This document shows positions 27,653-40,176 of a DNA stretch of 64,000 nucleotides, piece after piece. The DNA comes from Bifidobacterium [indicum] DSM 20214 = LMG 11587 (GTDB taxonomy: Bacteria; Actinomycetota; Actinomycetes; Actinomycetales; Bifidobacteriaceae). Position numbers and translations under genes: made by a program. Position 1 is the first letter of the stretch. Every line of letters begins with the position of its first letter. The notes below the pieces were generated by a model. That model searched no databases and was not told where the DNA came from. It saw nothing but the letters and a program-made list of their open reading frames with translations. The stretch lies in contig NZ_CP006018.1 of the NCBI RefSeq assembly GCF_000706765.1, forward strand, positions 1,488,001 through 1,552,000, written 5' to 3'.

Positions 27653-27703
27653 AAAGGGCCGGAGGTCCCACCCTATGAATCTGGGTGGGATCTCCGGCCT
27701 TTT
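27653..27703. terminator. Bidirectional terminator between FKBP and binding-protein genes
   Basis: AAAGGGCCGGAGGTCCCACCC (one mismatch and one bulge) pairs with GGGTGGGATCTCCGGCCTTTT around a short loop. A-tract and T-tract on both sides suit the two convergent genes. Confidence 0.88.
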
Positions 27704-27764
27704 CCGTATCCGGTCTCCTTCATATCCGCTCATAGGCGGATACAGGTACCGGTCATTTCAGGCT

Positions 27765-28667
27765 TCAGCCCACTCCGCCTTCGATGACGATGTCATCGGG
27801 ATTGGCTGCCTCACCGTAAACCGGAGCCAGGGTCTTCTCATAGTCCTTGTGGAAGAAGTTCTCCTTCCCCAGTTTGGCGATCTCCTCATTGATGTAATCA
27901 AGGAGGGCCTTGTTGCCCTTCTGAACGGCTGGAGCGATTGTGGCCTCGTCGCCCAGCTTGGTGATGCCGACCGTGAATCCCTTGTTGGCCTTGGCCCAGG
28001 CCAGGACCTCGGTGTTGTCGGTGCTCAGGGCGTCTCCACGGTGGTCCTGCAGGGCACTGTACGCGTCGGCGTACTGGTCATACTTCTGGAGCTTCACCTT
28101 GGGGTAGTTCTTCTCGAAGAAAGGCTCGGCGGTGGTGCCCTTGGCGATAATCAGGGTCTTCCCCTCCAGGTCCTCGACGTTCTGGATGGGAGCCGACTCA
28201 GGGGAGACCACACCCAGGAAGACCTTCATGTAGGGCTTGGCGAAATCCACCTTGCGGGCCCGTTCGTCCGTAACCGTGAAGTTGGCCAGGGTCACATCGA
28301 CCTTGTTGCTGGACAGGACATCCACACGGGCTGCCGGATCGACCGAGGTGTACTCGGGTTCCACACCCAGGTCCTTGGCAAGCCGCTCCGCAAGAACCAC
28401 GTCATACCCCTGGTACTTCCCATCCTTGTCCACATACCCGAAGGGTGCCTTGTCGGAGAAGACAGCAACCTTCAGCTTGCCCGACTTCTTGATGGCATCC
28501 AGGGATCGTGCCGACTGGGATGTGCCCGCCGACTTGCCCTCGTCACCCTTCGCGTCGCTGGGTGCGGATGCGGACGGACCGCAGGCCGCAACCGAGGCCA
28601 TCATTACGATCGAAGCTCCGACCGCCACCGCTGCTCGAACCAATCGGCTCACCGATTTTGCCGCCAT
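27765..28667 (-). CDS. Polar amino-acid ABC transporter, substrate-binding lipoprotein
   Basis: 300 residues. A signal peptide with lipobox VAAC at about 26-29 is followed by a family 3 solute-binding fold (SGKLKVAVFSDKAPFGYVD, GYDVVLAERLAKDLG, DVTLANFTVTDERA). The fold is that of glutamate, glutamine or cysteine binding proteins, and I cannot choose between them. It is the last gene of the permease-permease-ATPase-binding protein operon. A 125-base gap after the ATPase holds a small CCGGAGG/CCTCCGG hairpin (28726-28740) that may adjust its expression. Unlike the ATPase and one permease, this gene is intact. Confidence 0.9.
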   Translation of the reverse strand: MAAKSVSRLVRAAVAVGASIVMMASVAACGPSASAPSDAKGDEGKSAGTSQSARSLDAIKKSGKLKVAVFSDKAPFGYVDKDGKYQGYDVVLAERLAKDLGVEPEYTSVDPAARVDVLSSNKVDVTLANFTVTDERARKVDFAKPYMKVFLGVVSPESAPIQNVEDLEGKTLIIAKGTTAEPFFEKNYPKVKLQKYDQYADAYSALQDHRGDALSTDNTEVLAWAKANKGFTVGITKLGDEATIAPAVQKGNKALLDYINEEIAKLGKENFFHKDYEKTLAPVYGEAANPDDIVIEGGVG

Positions 28668-28792
28668 AGTCCCTCTTTTCCTTGATTTCCATATTGGTCA
28701 TCCGCCCTCATGGACGGCTCCCGGAGGTTGCCCTCCGGAAAATCTCAAATCGCAATCGCCGGCTCTGCAAACCTGACGACTTGCTCATCTGC

Positions 28793-29753
28793 TTATCGGT
28801 CCGCTCCCCCGTTCCCGTCACCACGCCTGCGCTCGTACGTAAAGGTGGAGAGGAACTGCCTGGCCCGGTCCGTGGCCGGATTGGTGAAGAAGCGTTCGGG
28901 GTCATCGGACTCCTCGACCAGCCTTCCCCCATCCAGGAGGACGATGTGGTCGGCGATGCCTCTGGCGAACGCCATCTCGTGGGTTACGATCATCATGGTC
29001 AATCCCTGGTCGGCCAGCTCAAGAATGACCTGGAGGACCTCGCGGACCATCTCCGGGTCCAAAGCCGCGGTCACCTCGTCGAAGAGCATGATTTCAGGGT
29101 GGAGAATCAGCGCGCGGCAGATGGCAACCCGCTGACGCTGCCCACCCGAGAGTTCATTGGGCCAGGCATCCTTCCGGTCGGCCAACCCCACCCTTGCCAG
29201 CAGTTCCAAGGCCTCCTGGCGGGCCTCATCCCTGGTTCGCTTCTGCACCAGGACCGGTGCCAGAATCACGTTGTCCAGGACGGTTTTGTTGGGAAAGAGG
29301 TCATAGCTCTGGAAGACCATGCCAATCCTGGTACGAAGATCGGCGCTCCGGGATCCCGGGATCCGGCTCCCCCCCAGGCGCTTTCCCGCCCTTGCCGGGC
29401 CTGCCTGCCTCGACGGTCTCCCCATCCAGGAGAATCCTGCCGCCCTGGATGGGTTCCAGACCGGCGATGGTCCTCAGAAGGGTGGATTTGCCAGACCCCG
29501 ACGGGCCCAGAACCACAAAGACCTTCCCCTTGGGTATCCGGAAGGACACATCGTTCAGGACCGGCTCGGCAGCCCCCGGGTATTGCTTGACCAGGTGCTC
29601 AACCTCCAGGACCGGACCCTGAGCCGATGCAGGGATCCCCGTATGCCCCGAGGGGTCCGGGTATCCGGCCAGACCCATCCTGCCATCCGTCTCACCAGGC
29701 TGAACCTGGTCTACGGTCCCGGCGGATGGTCGGTTTTCCTGTCCATCAGTCAT
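28793..29753 (-). pseudogene. Amino-acid ABC transporter ATPase, frameshifted at a G7 tract
   Basis: The N-terminal frame (from ATG 29753) contains the Walker A motif GPSGSGKST and the following strand. The C-terminal frame holds the Q-loop GMVFQSYDLFP, signature LSGGQRQR, Walker B IMLFDEVTAALDP and the switch His in VTHEM. They are joined by a +1 shift. On the coding strand the junction contains a run of seven G (29369-29375); with six G the frame reads APGGSRIPGSRSADLRTRIG and an intact protein results. Either strand slippage or a base-call error fits. The start overlaps the upstream permease by 8 bases. As written, the ATPase is not functional. Confidence 0.85.
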
Positions 29754-30426
29754 GAGCCCACCTCTTTTCCAGATGCCGCGCCACCAGGGAGAGGGGCCAG
29801 CAGATGAAGAAATACATGAAGAAAATCACCCCGTATATCCACAGGGTCGCCTGGGGGTACGCAAACCTGTTCGCATCGATGATCTGCTGCCCCACCTTGA
29901 TCACCTCGATGACACCCAGAAGCGCCGCCAGCGAGGTCGTCTTGACGATGCGCGTGGCCAGGTTGACGCTGGCAGGAAGCATCCGCCGGAGTGCCTGGGG
30001 CAGGATAATCCGCCGGAAGGTCTGCCATGAGCTGAGACCAAGCACGTAAGCCGATTCGTACTGGCTGCGTGGGATGGATTCGAGGGCACCGCGGACCAGG
30101 TCACCCAGCTCCGCCCCACCCCAGAGGACGAAGACGAGGACACAGGCCCCGGTCGCATCCAGATTCCAGTCAAAGGCCCGAGCGAACCCATAGAAGGCGA
30201 TGAAGAGCAGGGCCAGCTGGGGCATAATCCGGATGAAATCCAGGTATATGCGCATGACAGCACGTACCAGTCCGTTTCGGACCGTCATCAGCCACCCCAC
30301 CAGAAGACCGACCGGAATCGATAGGATGACCGAGATGCCGGCTATCCAGACAGTCACCCAGAGCCCCGTGAAAAGACGGGGGAAAACGCCAGGCTGGAAG
30401 AGGATTTCAACGCCGTGCATAGTCAA
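29746..30426 (-). CDS. Amino-acid ABC transporter permease
   Basis: 226 residues of the HisM/GlnP permease type with about five membrane helices. The cytoplasmic EAA loop is visible (ALESIPRSQYESAYVLGLSSW...ILPQALR). The first 20 bases overlap the upstream permease and the end overlaps the ATPase, a tight operon. It would form the membrane channel with the second permease. No lesions are seen. Confidence 0.9.
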   Translation of the reverse strand: MTMHGVEILFQPGVFPRLFTGLWVTVWIAGISVILSIPVGLLVGWLMTVRNGLVRAVMRIYLDFIRIMPQLALLFIAFYGFARAFDWNLDATGACVLVFVLWGGAELGDLVRGALESIPRSQYESAYVLGLSSWQTFRRIILPQALRRMLPASVNLATRIVKTTSLAALLGVIEVIKVGQQIIDANRFAYPQATLWIYGVIFFMYFFICWPLSLVARHLEKRWAHD

Positions 30427-31062
30427 ACCTCCTTTCCAGGACCGTTCCGATGATCGATATGGGCAGGAGAATGATCAGGTAGGTGACAATCAACAGCGCC
30501 AGGGACTCGTAGGTGTCATATGAAATCCCCATCAGGTCCTTTGTCACGTACATGACATCGGCCAAGGCGATGGCGGAGACCACCGAAGATTCCTTGACCA
30601 GGAAAATCACGTTGGCGACCACCCCGGGAATCGCACTGCCCAAGGCCTGGGGGAGGATGATATGAATCAGAGTCTGACTTGGGGAAAACCCAAGGACCTT
30701 GGCCGATTCACGCTGCACCCTGGGCACAGCCTCAAACCCGCCCCTCATGGCCTCGGCCATGTAGGATCCTCCCAGGAAGGCCAGGCCGACGATGGCGCAG
30801 GTCTGGGCACTCCAGCTTATTCCCAGCTTGGGCAATCCGAAGTAGAGGAAGTAGAGCTGAACCAGAAGTGGCGTATTCCGGGAGAGTTCGATGTAGACCC
30901 TGGCGACGGAGGCCACCAGGGGGATGTGCGAGACCTCGGCGGCAGCACAGAGCAACCCGACCAGAAGAGCGAAGACCACACCAAAGAAGGAGATGAGAAG
31001 ACGGTCATGTAAGCTGCATTGACGAAGAAATGCACATTCTGTGCCATGAAGGACCAGTTCAT
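30407..31062 (-). pseudogene. Amino-acid ABC transporter permease, frameshifted near its N-terminus
   Basis: ATG 31062 has an AAGGAG eight bases upstream and encodes the expected N-terminus (VHFFVNAAYMTVF). Around 30994-31003 the frame must shift by one base (apparent deletion) to continue as LISFFGVVFALLVGLLC and the remaining permease with its EAA loop. The downstream frame has only a GTG at 30979 as a possible internal start, which would remove most of the first membrane helix. It is first in the operon, so a lesion could also affect translation of the overlapping genes. The site is not a homopolymer. Confidence 0.75.
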
Positions 31063-31257
31063 GCCATCAGACTCCTTTCCGGTACCCTGTTCGAGGCTTC
31101 CTCTGATGCGGGCCGGTATCTGGTGCCCATCCTAGGGGACGTGGGGTTCCCATGTGCGCTTCTGGTTATATGAATAACGGATATCGTGTTATCCACCTGC
31201 TCCCTGACTTCCCCACCATGCGCGGCGAATGCCGAGTGGACGAAACCTGGGAGAAAT

Positions 31258-31301
31258 ACAGAAGGGCCCGGTTCATATTCCATGAACCGGGCCCTTCTTC
31301 G
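31258..31301. terminator. Terminator after nrdH
   Basis: AGAAGGGCCCGGTTCAT pairs almost perfectly with ATGAACCGGGCCCTTCTT around a five-base loop. It lies 12 bases past the nrdH stop. The strand symmetry also shields the ABC operon promoter region (31063-31257), where I see no other clear element. Confidence 0.88.
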
Positions 31302-31310
31302 TCCTGTTGA

Positions 31311-31553
31311 TCAGGCGTAGACCTTGGCTGTCGCCGCTACCTTCTTGATCATGTCGGGACGGTATCCGCTCCATGTATCCTCATCGGTAACCACGATCGG
31401 TGTCTGCTTGAAGCCCTTGGCAATGAACTGGTCAACCAGCTCCTGATTCGCGGTCAGATCCACCTGGTCGAAGTCCAAGCCCTGCTTGGTCAACTGACGC
31501 TTGGTGGCATCACACTGCGGACAGTGCGTCTTGGTGTAGACCGTAATCGACAT
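31311..31553 (-). CDS. nrdH: Glutaredoxin-like protein NrdH
   Basis: An 80-residue thioredoxin-fold protein with the redox pair CPQC at about 11-14 (TKTHCPQCDATKRQL) and the C-terminal WSGYRPDMI that marks NrdH rather than glutaredoxin. It supplies electrons to class Ib ribonucleotide reductase. The ATG at 31553 was chosen over a 13-residue extension because the family begins here and GGGGAAGG lies upstream. nrdI, nrdE and nrdF are not adjacent. A promoter and a NrdR-like palindrome are found upstream. Confidence 0.93.
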   Translation of the reverse strand: MSITVYTKTHCPQCDATKRQLTKQGLDFDQVDLTANQELVDQFIAKGFKQTPIVVTDEDTWSGYRPDMIKKVAATAKVYA

Positions 31554-31663
31554 AATCGCCTTCCCCATGATGGTAGGGTTTGTATCCTTCACTCGTTCGG
31601 AAGTCCGTTCAGCTCACCTTTTCCGGTAATCCGAACCGGGTCCAACCCGAACCTGTTGATTGC

Positions 31664-31692
31664 ACTGTACACAGCCCCACAAGAAAGCACAA
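31664..31692 (-). promoter_or_regulatory. Candidate promoter of nrdH
   Basis: On the minus strand TTGTGC (31692-31687), a 17-base spacer and TACAGT (31669-31664), about 110 bases before the start codon. The -35 match is partial. Confidence 0.45.
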
Positions 31693-31723
31693 CACCATCA
31701 GTAGTGGCGTGTCATGGGTCTAG

Positions 31724-31778
31724 TCACTATATCTAGTGATATCAGGCCCTTTCGGGCCGAAAATCACATATGTGTGAT
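31724..31778. promoter_or_regulatory. Two palindromes upstream of nrdH (NrdR-box-like)
   Basis: TCACTATATCTAGTGA (31724-31739) resembles the NrdR box. ATCACA-TATG-TGTGAT (31763-31778) is a second perfect inverted repeat. Centres are 39 bases apart, more than the three helical turns usual for paired NrdR boxes, so the second may bind something else. Confidence 0.45.
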
Positions 31779-31816
31779 ATCCGTCTCACAACCCGACCGT
31801 CGTGGCGACGATTCCA

Positions 31817-32683
31817 TCAGAAGAGGGTCAGTTCGCCGTCGTCGGTGCCCTTCATCTCCTCGTAGTCCAGCACCAGACACTCGAATCCCCTATCCTCGGC
31901 CAGGGTACGGGCCTGGGGCGTGATGGTCTGGGCGGCAAAGATTCCACGGACCGGGGCCAGCAGAGGGTCGCGGTTGAGAAGCTGGCAGTAACGGGTGAGC
32001 TGCTCCACCCCGTCTATGCCGCCATTTCGTTTGATTTCAACGGCCACATGCATGCCTTCTCCGTCAATGGCCATGATATCCACAGGCCCTATCGGGGTGG
32101 GATACTCACGCCTGACCAACCTGGCACCTTCGCCGATCCGTTCGATCTGCTGGGCCAGGCAACGCTGAAGATGGGCCTCCACTCCATCCTTGACCACCCC
32201 CGGGTCCGTACCCAGGTCAAAGGTCTGATCGGAGTAGATCTGGTAGAGCCGTATGGTCAGCACATCGCTGTTCTTACCGGCAGACACCCTGAGCACCCTA
32301 CGAACCGAGCCGGACTGGTTCTCATCCTGCTCCTGGGCAATCAGGCTTTCAGGCGCTGCGGATTCGGCCTGGTCCGCCTCCTCTGCGGAAGTCGGGCTCT
32401 CTTCTTCGCCTCCCGGCCCGGCAATATCAGCATCGCCCGCCTTCTTGTCGCCGGAATCACCGTCTCCCCCATTGTCCGGGCTGGTGTCGGGGCATTCCTC
32501 GGGAACGATTTCCCTGAGTGTGCAGGGAGCGCACATCCAGTTCAGGGGCTTATAGGATCCGAGTTCCGAGAAGATGAGGCAGCTCTGATCGGCCTTGACC
32601 AGGATTACCCGCTTGGCGGGACCCAGGGTGGTGTTGAGTCGTCCGGAGTATTCAGCCGAGCAATCGGCAACAATGATTCGCAC
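31817..32683 (-). CDS. nucS: Mismatch-specific endonuclease NucS
   Basis: 288 residues. NucS cuts mismatched DNA and replaces MutS/MutL repair in many Actinobacteria. I start at GTG 32683 (VRIIVADCSAEYSGRL), matching the usual family N-terminus, rather than the TTG nine bases earlier. The N-terminal dimer domain keeps YKPLNWM. The C-terminal nuclease domain shows GPVDIMAIDGEG and VAVEIKR, the acidic and Lys residues of the active site. The final LTLF resembles the clamp-binding tail of the family. An acidic low-complexity insert of about 60 residues (about 65-125) separates the domains. It is transcribed away from the atp operon. Confidence 0.92.
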   Translation of the reverse strand: MRIIVADCSAEYSGRLNTTLGPAKRVILVKADQSCLIFSELGSYKPLNWMCAPCTLREIVPEECPDTSPDNGGDGDSGDKKAGDADIAGPGGEEESPTSAEEADQAESAAPESLIAQEQDENQSGSVRRVLRVSAGKNSDVLTIRLYQIYSDQTFDLGTDPGVVKDGVEAHLQRCLAQQIERIGEGARLVRREYPTPIGPVDIMAIDGEGMHVAVEIKRNGGIDGVEQLTRYCQLLNRDPLLAPVRGIFAAQTITPQARTLAEDRGFECLVLDYEEMKGTDDGELTLF

Positions 32684-32751
32684 GTGAGCCAATATATCAG
32701 CAAGCCAACATCGGACCGTCCGCCCGTGGTATTCAAAGATGCCCTGATAAG

Positions 32752-32788
32752 GGAACAGAAAAGGGTCTGCCCGGCAGGGGCAGACCCT
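32752..32788 (-). terminator. Terminator of the atp operon
   Basis: On the minus strand AGGGTCTGCCCC pairs with GGGCAGACCCT and is followed by TTTTCTGTT. It lies about 60 bases past the atpC stop. Confidence 0.85.
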
Positions 32789-32848
32789 CGACGGTCCGGA
32801 TTGGCCGGCCGTGGAAGCGGAGCCTCCACCGGCCAGACGGGACCGATT

Positions 32849-33132
32849 TCAGCCCTGTTGGTCGTCCATGGAGTGGTCAACGGCCACGGTCAGTATGTTG
32901 GTATCGAAAGAGGCGAAGCCGCTGTCAACGTGGAAGCTCCGTTTCCCTCCGTCCGGGGTCTGAACCGAGACATCCCCCTCCTTGAGCAGGGCGAGAATCG
33001 GCTCATGGTCCGGCATGATACCCATGGAACCCATCGTGGCCGGCACCGTGACCGACCGAGCCTGCCCTGACCAGACAGGCTTGTCGGCCGAAACGATGGT
33101 GACCTGCATGGAGGTCTTTTCAGTGCCTGCCA

Positions 33133-33133
<1 letters not shown>
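32849..33133 (-). CDS. atpC: ATP synthase F1 epsilon subunit
   Basis: 94 residues forming the beta-sandwich domain (MQVTIVSADKPVWSGQA, MGIMPDHEPILALL). The C-terminal two-helix inhibitory domain of longer epsilon subunits is absent, as in related Actinobacteria. The start overlaps the atpD stop by one base (TAATG). It is the last gene of the operon. Confidence 0.95.
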
Positions 33134-35585
<2,452 letters not shown>

Positions 35586-35588
35586 GAT

Positions 35589-37250
<1,662 letters not shown>

Positions 37251-37301
37251 GATCACTCCTTATTTTCGTTCTTGTTCAAGTCTGTCATTCTCTTTCCGGC
37301 C

Positions 37302-38129
37302 TCATCCCGCCGTCGTCATCCGCCGTCGCAGGTGCTTCAGCTGGGTCGCCACCGTGCCGTCCGTGGAGACCGACCCGTACTGGACCTTCATGCCACCAAG
37401 GACCGATGGGTCAACAACCGAATTGATATGGACCGGTTTACCCAACTTACGTCCATATACATCCTGGATACGGCTGGACTGTTCATCGCTCATGGGAACC
37501 GCCGTGGTGACGGTGACCATGACCTGGTCCATGTGTTCGGAGAACCTGTCGACCAGCCACATGACCGTGTCGGGGAAGCGCCGCCCGCGTAGATCCTGGG
37601 TGGCGTTCAGGGCGAGCTGCTCAGTGACCGGGTGCATATCCTGCTCGTCCAACAGGGACTTCAGCAGATTCACCCGGGCCTCGGGCCTGCCGTACTCATC
37701 CGAAAGGCGGAAGAGCACCAGGGGCATGCCCAGGAGGGCGGAGTGTATCTCTGCCAGCTCACCGGCAACCTGGTTGGTGATACCCAGGGCGTCGGCATAA
37801 TAGGCCGTCGCATCCACGGACAGGTCCTCCGCGGCATTGGCGATGTGGGCAATCCTGCTCCACTGGTGGGCCACCAGGTCGTGGAGGATATCCACGGTCA
37901 GGGGGTCGGCCTCCTGGCCCAGAATCAGGTCGATCACCTGCTGCTTGTCGGCGGCCGAACGGGAGGGGTCGGTCAGGGCCCTCTCCAGGGTCTTGTTGGC
38001 ATCCAGCAGGTTGACGAAGGCATAGAGCTCCGTGGCGACACGGAGAGCATCCTCCCCTTTGCTCTTCAGCCGGGGTGCATACTTGTCGCGGGTCTCCTTG
38101 TCGGAGGCCAGTGAAGTCTCTCCTCGCAT
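37302..38129 (-). CDS. atpH: ATP synthase F1 delta subunit
   Basis: 275-residue stator subunit, longer than the usual 180 because of an N-terminal extension typical of Actinobacteria. The conserved C-terminal pattern (VTVTTAVPMSDEQSSRIQ) and GGMKVQYGSVSTDGTVATQL are clear. Confidence 0.93.
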   Translation of the reverse strand: MRGETSLASDKETRDKYAPRLKSKGEDALRVATELYAFVNLLDANKTLERALTDPSRSAADKQQVIDLILGQEADPLTVDILHDLVAHQWSRIAHIANAAEDLSVDATAYYADALGITNQVAGELAEIHSALLGMPLVLFRLSDEYGRPEARVNLLKSLLDEQDMHPVTEQLALNATQDLRGRRFPDTVMWLVDRFSEHMDQVMVTVTTAVPMSDEQSSRIQDVYGRKLGKPVHINSVVDPSVLGGMKVQYGSVSTDGTVATQLKHLRRRMTTAG

Positions 38130-38177
38130 CTCACCTCCCCTTCCGCGTGAACGATGATCCTGCAGTCTGCCTGTCAG

Positions 38178-38723
38178 TCATCTTGCCTTCTGCTTGTCCG
38201 CTTCGTCCTTGTCGGCATCCGCGATGATCGAGTCGATCATGGAGGACTGCACGGCACTGTCCTGCAACTGGGAACCCAGGATCTTGCCCGCCAGTGCGGT
38301 GGCCAGGGTACCCACCTCACCTTTCAGGGAGACCAGGGCCTGCTGCTGCTGGGATTGCAGGGAACGCTGGGCGTTCTCGGTAATCTGGCTCGCCTCGGTC
38401 TCGGCCCTGCTACGGGCATCTGCGACTATCCTGGATGCCTCGGCCCGGGCGTCATCCCGAATCTGCGAAGCCTCCACGCGGGCCTTGCCCAACTGGTCCT
38501 CATACTTCTTCTTGGCCTCATCGGCATCATCCTTCGCCTTCTTGGCCTTCTGGATGTTGCCTTCGATCCTGGCCGAGCGCTCATCGAAAATCGACTGGAA
38601 CTTCGGCATGAAGAACTTATAGAAGAAGACAGCAAGAATGAGCAGGATGATCAAAGACCATACAATGTCGTAGAGCTTGGGGATGAACAGTTCTATCCCG
38701 TTGCCGGCTGCTACTGCGTTCAT
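38178..38723 (-). CDS. atpF: ATP synthase Fo b subunit
   Basis: 181 residues. One N-terminal membrane helix (IVWSLIILLILAVFFYKFF) is followed by a long Ala/Lys/Glu-rich coiled coil that forms the peripheral stalk. Position and form are typical. Confidence 0.95.
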   Translation of the reverse strand: MNAVAAGNGIELFIPKLYDIVWSLIILLILAVFFYKFFMPKFQSIFDERSARIEGNIQKAKKAKDDADEAKKKYEDQLGKARVEASQIRDDARAEASRIVADARSRAETEASQITENAQRSLQSQQQQALVSLKGEVGTLATALAGKILGSQLQDSAVQSSMIDSIIADADKDEADKQKAR

Positions 38724-38792
38724 TGGCTCCTCCTTTCCGCTATCGAAGCCATGCCATCTTGTGCATCATGGCGATGCATCCGCCGCATGGAA

Positions 38793-39020
<228 letters not shown>

Positions 39021-39064
39021 TTATTTTCCTTTCCTAAACCGTTGCCGGTTCTTGGATCTTGGCA

Positions 39065-39096
39065 CGGTACCGACCGCTGTGAACCTGTCGGTACCG
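39065..39096 (-). ncRNA. Intercistronic mRNA hairpin between atpB and atpE
   Basis: A perfect 10-bp inverted repeat, CGGTACCGAC and GTCGGTACCG, with a 12-base loop. No T-tract follows, so it looks like an RNA processing or stability element rather than a terminator. Confidence 0.5.
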
Positions 39097-39184
39097 CAAA
39101 ACTCTATTGATGCAAACGTCAGACGCCCGTACGGGGCCTCCAGGATATGCCCCTTACCGGAGTCTGCGGTTGCGATTCATCGGT

Positions 39185-40000
39185 TCAGTCCTCCTCGGGG
39201 TAACTCATGGAGATATAAACCGTTGAAAGGATGGCGAAAATATAGGCCTGCAGGGCAGCCACGAAAATCTCGAAGGCCGTCAGGGCAAAGCCCAGAGCGA
39301 ACCAGCCGACGCCCGCCAGGGCGAGAAGCTTGTTGGTGGCCTCGATGACGTAGAACTGGGTGAAGGCCAGGCTGACGGCCACCAGGAGGTGACCGGCGAC
39401 CATGTTGGCGAAAAGCCGGATGGTCAGGGAGGCCGGCTTGACGATGATCATCTCAAGCAACTGGATGGGGGTAAGAATGATGTACAGGGGCCAGGGCACC
39501 CCGGCGGGGAAGAGCTCGGTCTTGAAGTAGCCCCAGAACCCCTGCTCCCGGATGCCGGTGATCATGTACTGGCAGAAGGTCCAGAGCGCGAACACCAGGG
39601 GCATGGTGATCGTGGCCGTGGCCGCGATGTTCATGCCAGGAATGATGCCGCAGAGGTTGAACACCAGGACGGTCAGGAAGATGGTCGTGATCATGGGTAC
39701 GTAGCGCTTGCCACGTACCTCGCCCAAGGTGTCGTAGACCACGGAGTCGCGAATGAACTCGATAACCCACTCGACAGCCCCCTGCCAGCGCGAGGGAATC
39801 AGTTTGGCCCGGGAAGCCGTAATGCCCAGGACCAAAAGAATGACCAGCATGGCGACAAGCCTGACCAGAATGATCCGGTTCATGGCGAATGGCGTCCCCT
39901 GGAAAAGGATCTCCGGAGGCAGAAAATCGTCAACGGAAGGGAGCTCGCTCGGCGTGGCCATGGCCAGACTGATTGTCCCACTCCCTATTGCCTCTAACAT
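39185..40000 (-). CDS. atpB: ATP synthase Fo a subunit
   Basis: 271-residue membrane subunit with five or six helices. The conserved helix with the essential Arg is visible (VKPASLTIRLFANMVAGHLL), followed by the Gln-bearing last helix (LQAYIFAILSTVYIS). It is first in the operon. I see no atpI before it. Confidence 0.95.
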   Translation of the reverse strand: MLEAIGSGTISLAMATPSELPSVDDFLPPEILFQGTPFAMNRIILVRLVAMLVILLVLGITASRAKLIPSRWQGAVEWVIEFIRDSVVYDTLGEVRGKRYVPMITTIFLTVLVFNLCGIIPGMNIAATATITMPLVFALWTFCQYMITGIREQGFWGYFKTELFPAGVPWPLYIILTPIQLLEMIIVKPASLTIRLFANMVAGHLLVAVSLAFTQFYVIEATNKLLALAGVGWFALGFALTAFEIFVAALQAYIFAILSTVYISMSYPEED

Positions 40001-40071
40001 CTATCGCCTCCTGAAACGACGTAGTGCTCACTATAGCGCGGATACGCTCTATTTAGCGGCACCGTATCGGT

Positions 40072-40101
40072 AGTGTAGCCCAACACATCGCTTGCTCGTA
40101 A
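40072..40101 (-). promoter_or_regulatory. Candidate promoter of the atp operon
   Basis: On the minus strand TTACGA, an 18-base spacer and TACACT. A second TATAGT lies nearer the gene. The assignment is tentative. Confidence 0.35.
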
Positions 40102-40176
40102 CCGACACCTCACAGGCTTGTTACGAAAATCAGATTGGGCACCGAAAATTCCATCCGGAACTGGCCGATAGGAAGA

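Noticed and set aside
31746..31758. GGCCCTTTCGGGCC hairpin as a nucS terminator
   Set aside because: No T-run follows on the nucS strand. It lies within the regulatory region of nrdH.
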